From: Camarhynchus parvulus
Taxonomy: Eukaryota > Chordata > Aves > Passeriformes > Thraupidae
Reading direction: 5' to 3'
Assembly: GCF_901933205.1 (NCBI RefSeq)
Contig: NC_044590.1
Coordinates: forward strand, 11,435,501 to 11,499,500
Length of the DNA: 64,000 bases
Under the pieces are notes generated by a model. It did not search any database and was not told the DNA's origin. It was given only the letters and a program-made list of their open reading frames with translations. Both the position numbers and the translations under genes were made by a program. Positions 34,300 through 47,037 of this stretch are shown here, piece after piece; position 1 is the first letter of the stretch; each line of letters opens with the position of its first letter.

Positions 34300-34875
34300 C
34301 CTGGATTGCCCAACCCCCTGCCAGGGGGCTCAGAGACCCTGGCACAGAGCCCAAGACACCTGTGACTTTGATTATGACCCATGGAAAAAACTACCAACCT
34401 TATATGAGGATCTGCAAGCCAAAAAAGTAGAATAATAATTAGTTTGTCACAGGGTGAAAAATAGATTTTTTGGAGTTTTTAGAATGGGGGTTCAGGGGGC
34501 AAGATGGAGGAATCTGGGCATGTCCAGCCCTTCTCCTCCTTCTTCTTCTTGGCCTCCATCTTCTGCTGTGATGGTGGCACTTTTGGATTGGTTTAGAGTA
34601 GAGACAGACTGTCTAACATAGGTGATAGGTATTGGGAAGTTATGGTAAATATTGTACATGTAGTTTTTAGTATAAAAAGATAACACTGCCCTGGGGACAG
34701 GCAGAGTGCCTCTGTCTGTCCTGCTGAGTGGACCTCGGCAGCCCAGAGAAAGAATTTTACAGAAAAAAAGCAATAAACAACCTTGAGAACAATAACTGAA
34801 GAGCTCTGACTCCTTCTTCAACTGCCAGGCTGGGAAAAGAGACTTTCTAATGTATCCCAGGGTCACTGTGAGCAG
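34300..34875 (+). mobile_element. LTR family F (copy F1) with upstream element tail
   Basis: The recognisable LTR part starts near 34445 (TGTCACAGGG) and carries a 'gcaagatggaggaatctggg' block, a TATAAAAAG box near 34672 and AATAAA near 34771. It corresponds in order to F2 but is clearly diverged. The roughly 70 bases before it (34365-34435) also align with the bases before F2, codon by codon up to a stop, so a small piece of element sequence upstream of the canonical LTR start is kept. Ends are approximate. Confidence 0.65.
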
Positions 34876-35750
34876 CAGAATCCCAAGAGGGAGGAGTCAC
34901 ATGAACCAAGAACCATCTTCAGGGGTGTCAGAACCCAGGGAAAAGCATCCCAAAGAGATGTAACAACTGAAACCAACCCAAAAGCATCCACTATATTTTT
35001 TTTTCTGTGTAAGAGCTCATATTTCTGTTTTGTTTATTATCAGAAAGGAGTACAATATATTTCCTATCCCATAAAATACACATATAATTTTTGTGGTAAT
35101 AAGACCCAGGAGAGGCATAAATATTCCCAAGGGTTTCTGCAGTTCAGGAGAACACTGTAAAACAGTTTGATAACTTGGAGATTACATTTCCCTCTATTCA
35201 CCAAACACACACACACTTATAAAAGCCTGCCAAGGGGAACATTATTGATGCTTTATAACTATGAGCCAATAAACCTCATGAATTTCATTTATTTGAAGAC
35301 TGCAATAGAAGCAGAAAGATAAGTAGCATCCTTAAATTTAGGATCATTAATTTAATCCCCACCCCCTAACACACACCAGCAAACTTCTCTATGCTAAATC
35401 CTTTCATGGTTCTTTTCCCAGTGCAAGCAAAACCAGTAAATGCCATTTGGGAAGGAACATTACAAGCCTGTTCAGCAGGGTACCCCTCCTGAACTAACCA
35501 CAGCAAATGGCAATGAGATGTTTCTTGGGGCAGAGCTTGTGTTTTGCTCCCAGGAATAATTCAAGGCTAGGACAGAGAGGAGAGTGGTGGTGGTGGGAAA
35601 GGAGCAGCAGGAAAGATGGGCTGGGCTGTTTTAGGTGTTTGAGAGAGGGACCAGAGTCCTGGAGGTCCTGCTCAGGTCTCATGTCCTTCATTCCAGCCAC
35701 TGGAGAGGATCCAGTAGCTCTTTTCCTTGGGAAGCTCTGGCACACAGCAC
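34876..35750. other. Unique sequence, no feature recognised
   Basis: Noncoding DNA with a short ACACACAC run near 35205. It ends with the CAGCAC target-site copy of LTR E3. Confidence 0.5.
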
Positions 35751-36037
35751 TGTCACCCTGATTTTTTAAGATTTTCTAAACCTTCTGATGTTTACATTTT
35801 TGTAACAAACTTTCTCACACACTTTCTGTAAATAACTTATTGTTTTGCATTCTTTTATAAAAGAAAAAAATTGATAGACTGTTAGTTTGTCCAGTGTCAT
35901 TGGAGAGGTGGCACTTTCACCCTCCAATCCACTGTCACTTTTAGAAACCTATAAATATTAAAGAGAATAAACTTCCCTTTCTCCACCTTGAGAACAGCAG
36001 CGTGTGTGCTCGTGTTATTTCGTGTCCCATAGTGACA
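35751..36037 (+). mobile_element. Solo LTR, family E (copy E3), ERVK-like
   Basis: A 287-bp LTR, TGTCACCCTG to CATAGTGACA, with a perfect 6-bp TSD CAGCAC (35745-35750 and 36038-36043). A CTATAAATATT box near 35950 and AATAAA near 35967 give the plus orientation. Collinear with E1 and E2. Confidence 0.9.
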
Positions 36038-38029
36038 CAGCACCAAATGAGGATTTGAGTGGGTTGCAGAGCAAGTTCAGGACTAAGAGCTTCTCCTCCC
36101 CTCTCCAAAGTACCTACAAAGCTGAGAGAGGATTCACACAGCAGCAGCACGGCCAGGGTATTCTGTTTAAGAATCATGAGGTCAAACCTGCTGCAATAAT
36201 CAGTATTTCTGAGATGCTGTTATCAAACACAACCCACCCCAGCCACCCTGCCTTGGTCACCTGGCTGCTCTGTGGCACCACAGTTCCCATGTGCAACAAC
36301 ACAGAGAGCGTCAGCAGTGCTGATAAAAGTGCTCTGCATGGAGAGGAAAGGCAGATAAAATCCTTTCGACAGTTAAAGGCTTCAACAGAGAAGAAATAAG
36401 ATGCCATGGAAGTGCCAAAAATCTATCAAAGGCGGGTTAGCTCCCATCAGTGGTGCTAAATAGGTATAAATGGACATGTTCAGCCAGGCAGAGACAGCCC
36501 TGTGGGGAGCTCAGGCAGGGAGGAGCTCCCCTTCCAGATGGGATAAGTTCAGCATCTGTTTTGTTCTCAGCCTGGAATGCCTAAATGCATCTTAAAAAAA
36601 GTCACCAGTCTGCCTGAGACAGACAGAAGGACATGTCACATCAAACAGCACATCTGGGCAAGAGTCACACAGAACTGACATTCCTTCACAATTTGGACAC
36701 TGCCCCCTGTTTGTCCTTGCACATTTTGAATCCAAACCTCTGGTTTATAAAACCAACTGATTAGTTACGCAAGTTTCTCATGAAGCATCTCTACTCAATC
36801 CTGGTGCAAAATTTAACGAGCCCCTTGACTCCTGATCTTGCTGTTTTAAAATCTGAGGGCACAGTTTCTGACCTGTGAATCACCAATTATCTGCCCTGCC
36901 CAGCAAAATAAAAAAAAAAATTAAAAAAAAATAAAAAAAAAGAAATTACAGCTGCTGGGTCTGAAGCATCCCTGTATCCCAGCTGCTGCTGCATGGTGCA
37001 GCATTCCAGAAGGGAAGTGGGAGAAGCTCTGCACAGCAGAGCATCAGCTCTGCCAGCACACAGGTGAAGTTCATTTCTATCTGGAATTATCCCCCAAAAT
37101 CTGTCTCTGTGCTCTTGCTGCATACAAATGCACCTGCAGCAGTTACAGGCATCACAGAGGGCACTTATTTGTTCAAAATTAATTCACAAAATGTTAAACA
37201 ATTCCCTTTCCCTACAATGACTAGCCAAAAGCACAAACCATGCCTCACCCAAAATCCCAGGGCATCTCACAAAATCTGATCCTGACAAAATGATTTTGAA
37301 TCAGATTAGTTGGGGGAATTCTGCTGCTCTTTGGGTGCAGCTTTCAAGGGACTTCTCCCTCTCCAAAACACACTAAACAATACAAGAAAGCCATTATTTT
37401 ATTTAAATACACACCCTTCAAAACAGAACTGAAGCTCACACACCAAGATTTCACACAAACACAAGTGTTTGACACAGAAGGATCTCAAAAGAGAAAGATA
37501 AATTGGCTGGGCCAGATGCTTAAATCAGGAACTGAAGTCTGATACTGCATGTGGGTACCTGTCTTGTGCTTCCTTCTTTAAATGCCCCTGTGTGAAAACA
37601 ATCTTAGCTACTAAATAGAGAGCAGAAATCAATTAAGCCTTTTGACAACTAACACTAACCCAACCCTAATGTTTCCTTTAATTCCTTTAAAAAAATTTGT
37701 GACTATTCAAGCAAATAAGAAAAAGACTAAAATTATACACATGAAACACACAAAATTATGCCTTATTCTCAAAATAAATTATTCACTTGCTTAAGCCAGC
37801 ACCTATCCAAATGTATTTCCTTGAGGCAAAACATCTCCAGCACCATCACTCTCTTTGAGAGCAACATTCATCTTATTTCCCTCTTTTGGAAAGGAGGCTT
37901 GATGGGAATGCAAGAACAGACCTTAAACCTTCGTTGCACTTCCTGCCTCTCCCTCACTCTGTCCTTGTCACTGTCACCTTGTTCCACCCATCACTGTGGA
38001 GACCCAGGGCACAGGGAATATTTCTCTCT
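36038..38029. other. Unique sequence, no feature recognised
   Basis: Noncoding DNA with an A-rich tract at 36905-36946. Open frames up to 131 codons (+, 36004-36399) begin inside the E3 LTR and carry no recognisable domain. Confidence 0.5.
36905..36946. repeat. Interrupted A-rich tract
   Basis: Runs of 8-11 A residues separated by T, TT or G. A low-complexity tract, possibly a decayed retroposon tail, though no body is seen. Confidence 0.75.
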
Positions 38030-38560
38030 CTGCTCTGGGGTGCCCTGACCCCCAGGGCAGCACTGACTCTGACCCTCATTCATGGAGAAAGTTTCCCAGA
38101 CTTCAAGATAGACTGGAATCCACAAAAGTGTGAAATAGATTGTAGAGAGTAGTGTAGGTGTATCACTTGGTGAGAAATTGAGGTTTTGGGATTTTTAGTG
38201 TGTTGTGGATGGAAGCAAGATGGAGGGCACAGGGTGTTGTCCTGGGTTTCTTCTTCATGCTTCTTCTTCCTCCTTCTTCTTCATGGGTTTGGGGGGCATT
38301 TTGTAATTGGACAGAAAAGTCCACACTGGGGGATCTTTGGGATCAGTTATTAGGTTAAAAGGGAAATAATCCAGGTGTCAGTTCTTAATTGGGTAGTTTA
38401 GCTTTAAAAGACCTTGGAACAGGAGATTGTTGGCCATTTTTGTGGTGCTTTTCCAGCGTGCTGAGCCTGGTGTGGACAGTGTGCAAAACTTTTGATAAGA
38501 AAACAATAAACAAGAACCTGAAGACCGAAAAGATCCAGTGTGTGTCTCTTTCCTGACACA
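38030..38560 (+). mobile_element. LTR family F (copy F2) with upstream element tail
   Basis: The LTR starts near 38129 (TGTGAAATAGATTG), includes the 'gatggaagcaagatggaggg' block, a run of TTCTTC trinucleotides near 38256-38285, CTTTAAAAG near 38402 and AATAAA near 38504, and ends near CCTGACACA (38560). The upstream 38030-38128 region aligns with the bases before F1 and reads as a short frame ending at a stop at the LTR start. I know this LTR type from songbird genomes, but the class is uncertain. Confidence 0.75.
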
Positions 38561-41035
38561 AAACCACCCCAGGAGGGTCTGCCCCAACAGGGGAGCCCCC
38601 AGGGAGGGCCCAGCCTGAGGCCCAAGTCAAGAAGTCAATGCATCACCTTGGGGCTCAGCCCTGGAAGCAGCCTGGGATTTAGGAGTGTTGGTCAGCTGGA
38701 TGCCAACCATGTTGTATTTGTGGTCCCTGGCCCAGCTCTAATGGGAACACAACAGTTTATGGCCAGATTTGGGCTCCCCCTGACCATCCTCTAGCACAGA
38801 TGAGCCTCTTTTACCTTCCAACATGAGATATTTTAAGATTCTATGGCTTTAAACTCCCATTATCTAATTGACCTCAAGTGCCAACTTCATACCATGAATA
38901 TTACTCATCACAAGTGACTGTGCTTTACCTTCAAGCTGTAAAATAAAAAAAAGTTGTGGAAGTTAAGCCTGTGGTGGGCACCTTGACACAAAGCCCACCA
39001 AAATTATGGACAAGGCAAACTGACTTCCAGCATCACCTACATGTCCCTGGGGATAACTGGGTCTTGCACCTGGAGTACCCTTTTAGGACTGACCACATAA
39101 AATAAAAGAAGTTTGTGACCTCAGGATCCATGAAAGCACATTTTCTTTAATATAGATTTAAGGGAATGAAAACTGGTATTTTATGGAAAAGATCAGAAAT
39201 GCACAGCAGACAAGGCTGACCCATGAAGGGAACAGTGCTCAGGCCCATCTTCTGGCTGCATTCACCAGGATAAAACACAAATGTTCTCCAGCATTCCTGA
39301 AACCTGATGAAAATGCCAAAAAAAAAAAAACCTGAGACATCTCCCAGCAAGGCTGGAGGGGAAAACACTGGAAGATTTATACACATCTGGAGGTAAGTGG
39401 TAGAAAACAGTCTGCAGAAGGGGCAAATTTCATCTTCCCAGCTATTCATCACCTCAGGAGACACTTGCTTTGGGCAGAGAGACATACTGCAAATTTGTTA
39501 CAGGTTCCTCTTGAAAAACATTTCAGGATGGTGTCATTTTCCAAAAATGAGGTTAAATAAAAGCAGTGTTATCTGCACCCAATGCAAAATACATTTTACA
39601 TGCACAACTCGTGGCTGCTGCATGTATTCAAAATGTTACACAAATTACAGAAACTTCAAAAAAAAAACCAAAATCAAAACAAGTCTTATCTTCTTCCTTG
39701 TCAGAACCATCAGCTATTTCGATTCCTATTCATTTTCCTGTAGGATGATCAATGGCTGGTTTTACAATACTATTTGGTTTACAATACTATTTAAGATTTG
39801 AATTCTTCAGAGAGTTTACATGGATTAAGTTCCTACTACCTGCAGTAAGAATTGCAATTAAGAGGTTGGAAAACACAAAGATGAGCCCAATTTATCATTA
39901 CTTTAACATTTATCACAAATCACAACACCACAAAAGAAAATAAACATGTTCAAAAAAGCCAGGGAAAACCCAATCCTACAGCAAATATTAGATACTTTAC
40001 ACATAAGGAGAGAAAGGAACTTATTTTCATTAACAGCAACTTGACCAGTTTTTTAAAAAACATCACCAAGGAAAAAAAAATCTTGTTGACCTCTAAATTG
40101 AGAGGTTATTTGGATGGCAACCCAAATTTTAAATCCCAGAAGAATGCTCAGCCTACTTCACACCTGAATGTCTTTTTTTACCACTCCTGATGCTCATACA
40201 GAAAAAAGGCTTTTTCTCTGAAAAGTCAGCGATAATTGCCAACAAATAGCTTCAGACATAGTTTTCATGGAGTTTTATTTATTAGTTTTCTTATATTAAA
40301 TAAACTTCTGGGCCTTTAAGGCCTTCACACACCTCAAGACACACATTTTTCTCACCTTATCACAAGAACAAACACATCCTTATTTCAGGCCCTTTTAAAA
40401 CCATTCCTTCATTAAAGCTTGGGGCACAACATCTGAATTAAAAGCATCAGTTCATCTTATTTCAAAAATATCTTGAAATTAAAAAAAAAAAAAAAAAGCT
40501 TAGAGAAAGGCCAGGTTTGATGCCTCTGGGAGCCCACAATGATAGTGATGCCCAGACAATGTCTTTTTCTTGATTAAGTGATAAAAGCTGCATTAAGCAC
40601 CTCCTCAGTGCCTGCAGCACTCAGCAGGACCGTGTTGGGTTCTTTAATCCCAAAGTGCAGCTCCTCAACTCCTTCCTGCTCTAATTAGGCACCTGAAGGT
40701 GCATCCTCAGTCTTTGAATTATCATCTCTTCCCACCACTGGAGCAACAGAACACATGAGGAGGTAAAAATAGAAGGGGCTGCCTTGGATGGCAATCACAG
40801 AGCTGTGAATTATCACCTCAGGGTTTAGGGCAGTTCTCCTAAAGTGGGCAGTGATAAAAGCTGGGAGTGCTCATGGAAAGGATTTGCCCTGCACAGGTCA
40901 GTGAAATTCCAATATTAAAGGCAAAACCCCCAACCCTGCTGCCACCCAGGTCAAGCTGGTTTGCTGCCCACAAGGATGCAGGTTCAACAGGAGAACTTCT
41001 CCACCCAGAGCATTTGATAACACAAAGATTTGGCT
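38561..41035. other. Unique sequence, no feature recognised
   Basis: Long noncoding stretch with a poly(A) run at 40481-40497. The GC-richer part at 38565-38800 next to F2 might be more element-derived DNA, but nothing confirms it. Confidence 0.45.
40481..40497. repeat. A homopolymer run
   Basis: Seventeen A residues. No retroposon body is identified. Confidence 0.8.
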
Positions 41036-41180
41036 TGGATCATAGAATCACAGAAAGGTCTGGGTTGGAAGGGACCTGAAAGATCATCTTGTTCCAGCCT
41101 TCTGCCATGGGCAGGGATAACTTCCACTACCCCAGGGTGTTCCAAGCTCTGTCCAACCTGGCCTTGGACATTTGGTGACC
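41036..41180 (-). mobile_element. CR1 LINE 3' fragment
   Basis: Reverse-oriented CR1 terminus: 'atcatagaatcacagaaagg', 'ggttggaagggacctgaaag', 'gccatgggcagggataactt' and 'caacctggccttggaca'. This order is a standard CR1 3' tail, and the copy is truncated at about 41180. Confidence 0.9.
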
Positions 41181-41572
41181 ATCACTTCACCTGTACACTC
41201 CACATCACTTTAGAGAGCTCCCAGGAACAGTCTTGCTCTGTCCTGGAAATAAGTCTGCATACAGCGGAAAATACAGCCTAGAAACAGCTGAAATATCAGC
41301 TGTGTGTTTCAGGCATTTGTTCTGACCTAATTATTTCTAAATAAGCCTAGAGGGGGTTGGGGTATCTCCCCCCCCTTCTCTCCAGGTAATACTGGAAATG
41401 CTCAGCTCCATTTCTCAGCCAGTGATTTCAATAACTCTCCTCAAAACATTAGTAACAGATAACTGAGAGATGGGATGACCAACTGCCTGAGTATTTATTC
41501 TCTGGTGTTTTTTCCAGAAGAGATTTCAAATGACAAATCACTGATGGCTGGAGACTTCTGGGGGAGTTTTTT
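41181..41572. other. Unique sequence, no feature recognised
   Basis: Short noncoding stretch between the CR1 tail and LTR D2. Confidence 0.4.
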
Positions 41573-42119
41573 TCACCAAAAGGACAGAACTGCTGGGATT
41601 TGTTCCTTGAGGTTTTATTGCAGCATCAGCCTCATGACATGGCTGAGACAACAGAAAGATGGCAAAAGCTCACATACAACCAGCAGCAACCAAAGATTCC
41701 TTTGTTACAGAGCACTTTAAAAACTTTCTAGCCAATAGCACATTGCTATAGGTTACAGACAATTGTTTTAGCCAATCACTAAAAGCACATGTACACCTGC
41801 TGCACACAATGCTTGCTTATATGCCTTCTATTAACAACACAATATACCATTATTGTACCATTACCATTATTATTATATACAATACTTCACTATTAAGCTT
41901 AAAACCTTCTCCTGTCTTGCTAAGCACAGTTTCCTGCAGTCTTAAGGTCTATCTTTGCCAAGCTTAAAACTCAAGCTGTTGTTTCATGTCCTTGCTTGCT
42001 GTACTACTGTCACTTTTTCCACTTTCAGACTCTGCAACTACAGCTAGTTCTCTGTTTCTCTGCTCTAAGACCTACTTTTCTAACTTTCTAAAACTCTTCT
42101 TAGTTTACTATTTCCCACA
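41573..42119 (-). mobile_element. LTR family D (copy D2), ERVK-like
   Basis: On the minus strand it starts TGTGGGAAATAGTAAAC and runs in the same order as D1: a 'gtttta..gcttaat' region, 'taagcaagcattgtg', 'tgtgcttttagtgattggc' and AATAAAACCTCAAGG near the 3' end. A clear TSD could not be found, so the left end is approximate. The plus-strand 141-codon frame (41986-42411) starts inside it and is incidental. Confidence 0.75.
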
Positions 42120-43809
42120 GGGGTCAGTGCACAGATGGGTCCATCTGCAAGGGACATCCCTGGGCGCAGCAAGTGCTGAGGATTTGAGAGATGGATGCAG
42201 CCAGAAATGCCCAGGCAGGTATTTCCCAGTGGCTGGAACTCCTTACCTGGCACACCAGGTCACAGGGGATGCTGGTGAAGCTTTCTTTCATTTAGGCACA
42301 AAGCTGCTTCTTAATGTTGAAATTCCTTTCCTTGTTCTTACTCTAAAAGAAGCTCCTGTTAATGCTCAGTTTTTATCAGGAGCTGTTACACACCATAAAG
42401 ATTCCATGTGAGGCCAGCCCAGACTTGGTAAAATCTTTGGGTTTTTTTTCATATAGATCAAGTCTCCCACCTCATCCCAAAAGTCATAGTTCAAGAAGCC
42501 ACAAAATTAATCAGCTTCTGTTCTTGATTCATTTCCAGTAATTGCTTGTAAAAGCACCTTGTTAACCCAGGGGCTGCTCTGGCTCAGCAGCCTGCAGGAG
42601 TGGCCATGGCACAGTGACACAAAGGGCAGCTCCTGCCCTCAAAAGTATCAGGAAATAAAGATTTCTTCACACCCACTGTAATAGACTCTCACCTGGCCAT
42701 GTATTTTATAGGGGAGGGCAAAAAGATGGAAGGAAGGAGAGCAGATGGTGAGTGTATCCTGACTTCAGAGGAGAAAGGGGAAAAAAAGTGATTTTCAAAA
42801 CCAAGTTGGTTTAATAAATGATACAAAATATCATCCTATTTCCACATGACTGGGAGACACTTTGCTAACTGCAGCCATATAAAAAAATAAAGAGAGAGGT
42901 AAAAAGCCAGAGTTCTGGATTTATGCATACAGAAACCTGAGACTGAAATTCATCCATGAACCCTGCCACCCCTGCAAATGGGGAATGGGGGAGAAACAGC
43001 TCTAGAGCACAAGAAGTTCCAAAATCTGTGGTGTGTTTGCAGAGGAAGAGAAATAAAGTAGTTACATGATTTACTTCTATGTACCGAGTAAAATCCAAAC
43101 ACTATGACTTAGCCTCAAGGAGAAGTGCAGGGGAGGTTTTTTTATTTGCAGTGGAGGTTTTTTTATTTTTAAGTTTTAAAGGGACAACTTAAATGACCTG
43201 AACAACTACAGAGTTATCAGCTTGGCATCAACCCCAGGCAAAAGAATTGAATAGCTGATACAGAAACCAATTAATAATGAATTAATCTAATTAATCCATA
43301 AATCCATGTTGACTAAAATAACACCCCTTGATATAGTAACAGGATCCCTTCCATAAAACTTCTGAAATGCCAGGGGAAATGTTGATAAAGTTGCTTCAAA
43401 CTTCCCCAGGGCATTTCCCTTGGCATGAGGTGGCACCTGCCCCATCCACCAGCTGCTGCAGCAGCACAGGGCAGGACCTTTCCCTCATTTCCTTGGTGGG
43501 GAAGACATCCTCCCCCTCTCCAATATTCAGCAATTTGGGCTTTCCTGTCCCCCTTGGGGATCACTGGCACCAAACATTCCCTTGGCACAGCTGACAAGGC
43601 ACACACATGAGGAGCCAGAGACAAAGATGAGGTGCAGCTCATTAATCCCCCAATTTGCTGGTGTGGAAATAAACCAGCACATCTGAGCCCTGAGAGGTCT
43701 GGGGGGTGTTCATGGACAGGAAAAGGGGTGGAAGCAGGAGGCAGGCAGAGGATGTGGGACATGAGAAAGGAAGGAGCAATAGGGAGAGTCAGGGGCTGGT
43801 TCTACTGAA
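42120..43809. other. Unique sequence, no feature recognised
   Basis: Noncoding DNA. A short duplicated word, 'ggaggtttttttatt', occurs twice at 43132-43170. Confidence 0.5.
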
Positions 43810-43945
43810 GAGGGATGCAGACTCAACCATCTCTCTGGTCACCCTGTTCTAGTGCTTGATAACCCTTTCAGTAAAGAAATTTTTCTTAATAAAATAGTTG
43901 CTTCCTTCTTACAACAGGAGGCCATTTCCTTTCAATCTATCAGAT
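43810..43945 (-). mobile_element. CR1 LINE internal-3' fragment
   Basis: Reverse-oriented CR1 segment without its terminus: 'ccctgttctagtgcttgata', 'aaccctttcagtaaagaaat', 'ttttcttaata' and 'ggaggccatttcctttcaat'. It matches the middle of the CR1 3' region and is probably old. Confidence 0.75.
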
Positions 43946-44103
43946 GATTCTAGCCCAAACTATTTTATGATTGTATGAAGTTGTAATGATTTCTTTATTG
44001 TTTCAAATAATCCGGTAATTTAAAAATATTTGGGTTTTTTCTGCTGTTTGTTTTTTTTTTCTTTGTTTTATCCCAAATTCCTCTTTGCTGTCTTTATTTT
44101 TAA
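43946..44103. other. AT-rich unique sequence
   Basis: AT-rich, partly low-complexity DNA leading into the satellite. No feature recognised. Confidence 0.4.
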
Positions 44104-44273
44104 GATATATAGATAGATAGACATATTTATTAGATTATATATAGATATCTCTATGTAGATATATATCTATAGATATAGATATCTATATATCTATAGATAT
44201 ACAGATATATAGATATCTATCTATAGATATAGATATCTATAGATATAGATATCTATTTAAATAGATATATTTA
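44104..44273. repeat. TAGATA/TATCTA AT-rich complex microsatellite
   Basis: An interrupted mixture of (TAGATA) and (TATCTA) hexamers and GATA tetramers. Strand switches create many small inverted repeats. Probably a GATA-type array that expanded and mutated. Confidence 0.9.
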
Positions 44274-44744
44274 TACCTTCAGAATCAAACTACCACTGAC
44301 CTAATTTTTTGCCAAAATGTTGCAGAGGTAAGTGACAGAAAGAAAGTTCCAGACAGAAAACTGCAACAATAAATAGCTGTAAAGGAAAGGAAAAAAGGCA
44401 CAAACATTTTTTGTAGGAAGTACTTTTGAATACAATTTTTTTCAGATATTTAACTTAACTCCACAATGCTCTGGGGCACCTTAGGTCCCCATTCTTGCCC
44501 CACAGTGCCTCCTTTCTCCAGAGCTTCCCAGAGGTGGAGGGTCAGGAGGCTGTGGCTGCTGCTCCACCCCAGCACAGAGCATCCCAAGGGACCTCAAGGG
44601 CTCCAGCTCCCAGAGCAGCCAAACACCAATTGTGCTCACTTGCACCTCCCTCACCACCAGCCAACCTTGGCAACATAATTAGAAATCTTTTCTCTCCCAA
44701 AGAATAGCTGATATTCCCAATCTCATCTCAAATCTGCGGTAAAC
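44274..44744. other. Unique sequence, no feature recognised
   Basis: Noncoding DNA; the part at 44466-44670 is GC-richer with short frames on the plus strand that are not convincing. Confidence 0.45.
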
Positions 44745-45060
44745 TCCATGGCATCTCTTTTATTTCCAAATGAATTTGCCTTATTAAAAAGTAATGAGCT
44801 ATTAATTAACTTTGCACTCATACAAAGCTGTTTAATTCTCAATCCAATTAACAGCAATCTGCTGAAGGATTCTAATGATTATTTTAAATTTGCTAAGAGA
44901 AACATCTCTGAGCCTTTCATAATAAGATATTTATAGAATGGCTTGGGCTGGATCGTGCTCGCATTTTAATTCGATAACATTTTTATAATACACCAGCATC
45001 TCTCTGCAACATTATCTCTGACAGCACATCATTCACATGCACAGGAAGGCTGAATTACTA
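44745..45060. promoter_or_regulatory. Candidate conserved noncoding / enhancer block
   Basis: The most enhancer-like stretch by eye. It is non-repetitive and AT-rich with many homeodomain-type cores (GAGCTATTAATTAAC near 44798, CCAATTAAC near 44841, TAATGATTATTTTAAATTTG near 44873, TTTTAATTCGATAAC near 44964) and several CpGs (GATCGTGCTCGC near 44952). A short CR1-like word at 44935-44950 could be chance. Conservation must be tested by alignment. Confidence 0.27.
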
Positions 45061-47037
45061 AAGCTGCTTATTTAGAAGTAGTTCTGCAAGGATTATTTTG
45101 TTTCAGGCTTTCCCAACCCAACACAGGTGCTCCTCAAGCAGGGTTTCTGCTCAGAGTCACCCAGGGGTTTCCCCAGGTGTTTGCACTGCAAAGAATGCAC
45201 TTAAAGATTGTTTACCACCTCTTCAAAGGCTCAGGAAATCATCCCTGCCTGCACAGAGGAGCCCAACTCAGCAGCTTGCTCTGTCCTGTGAAGTTACACA
45301 ACCATACCAACAGTTGTTGTGTGACCTCTGAGCCTAAACATGGACAGGTCCTGCATGGCTGGGCAAGAAAAGCTCTATATCCGTGTGATTTCAGCATCTG
45401 AAGGGTTTTCCCTCCCAACACACAGAGTACAAACACCTGCAGTCACTCACTTTACAGCATTTCTGACAGAAAAATAAAGAGTTTTGCAAAATCTGCCCTT
45501 TCAAGCAAAGTTATTCCCTCCACCTCTGCAGCAAAGGCATTGAAGAGCTGGAAAGCTGCAGCTTTTCATTCTCACTAATGTTATCAATTTTCCCTAAGGC
45601 AAGTGAGGAGCACACTCAGCTCAACACACTTGGGAAGATAACCCCACACTTTCAAAAACCACAAATGAAAGCAACTTTAATAATCTTGAAGACCAAAATT
45701 TCACATATGGTTCTTAATTATTAATTGTCACAGCCTACCTGAAATGAGAACTGCCAGAAAAGCTGCAATATTAAATTCTGAGCAATTTTTTCTCACACAG
45801 GCCTCAGATACCCAATTTCAATCAGGTGTTTAGAGCAGGAAATTTATAAAGGCCTTCATAACTCACCTTTGCACATATCCATAGCACACACAAACCCTGG
45901 CTAGTTTAGCTTTACACCCATCCAAACCTCGAGTAAGGTAACTTATCACATGTGAGAGCTGCCAGGCTCATCTACAAACACAGCCACAGGAAAAGTCAGT
46001 GATAAAAGTATGGAAAAGTGTGGAAGAGGCACTGAAAAAAGTGGTATACAACACAGGGGGCTGTATTTTTGTAAACAATACAATTCCTTTAATGGTAACT
46101 TTTGCTCAAGTGATAACTTTTTCTCATCCAGGTGAGGAATTTTTGCTGTTCCCCTCAGGGCTGTTATTTGGACTGAATCTGTTTCTGCAACCTTGTTGGA
46201 TTTCCCCACTTCAGACATTGCTAATAGGGGATCTATGTGCAATATCTGTCCCTAAAAACAGGTACCCACTCAGGAAACTAGGCTAGGAAAGGTCACAGCC
46301 CTTCAGCCATAAACAGAAGTGTAAGAACAAAATAAACTTTAAAATTCTGGTGCATCCATGAGTCCCAGTTAAACCCAGCACTTCTCTTTGCATATGTGCA
46401 TTGTCAAGATGCAGGATCCTTCAGGAGAGAAAAATGAATTTTCCCTGATTTTAGATATTAAGTAATTTCCAAAACAGCCTCAGAAGTGAGAGATTTAGAG
46501 ACATCCTCAGTAGGAAATGCTGATTTTTACACTGTGGGATCCTCCAGACTCTTCTAATTCACCCATGGCATCATGCAGGACAACTGCACAACGTGCAGCA
46601 AGGACTGTTCATCTTCCTGAGTGATGAACATCCTCTGTGGGTGCAGTTTTCCCCCTCTGAGGCAGTTTGTTCATTTCCATGCTCCACAGCCTCCTGCTTC
46701 AGAGGGGACACACGATTCTGATTTACTCTCTGCCTTTGATTTGAGGCTGAGGGCATTGCACATTATTTTATTAGCTAGTACATGCACACACAGGGTGCTT
46801 TAACTGCCGCATCCATGCTCTTATTTTACAAATCAATGCTGTGCCTCTCTCTGAATTAGAAGAGCTATCTGAAGGTATTGATCTGCTCATATTTCTTTTT
46901 CTAGTGATCATGTCATCCACGGCCCCATCAAGTTTCCTTTGGCACAGAGCAGATTCACATGGTGCAATTTTCCCTGCTCAGGGCAGTGACATCTGCCACT
47001 GACCTGCCCCAAAGTCATAAAAGTGAAACCTCCTGAC
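45061..47037. other. Unique sequence, no feature recognised
   Basis: Noncoding DNA with mixed composition. No family repeat, RNA gene or plausible exon is recognised. Confidence 0.5.

Noticed and set aside
41986..42411. 141-codon plus-strand frame as a gene
   Set aside because: It starts inside reverse-oriented LTR D2 and runs into unique DNA.
44931..44960. CR1 3' fragment inside the AT-rich block
   Set aside because: Only a short 'tagaatggcttgggctgga' word matches; too little to call.
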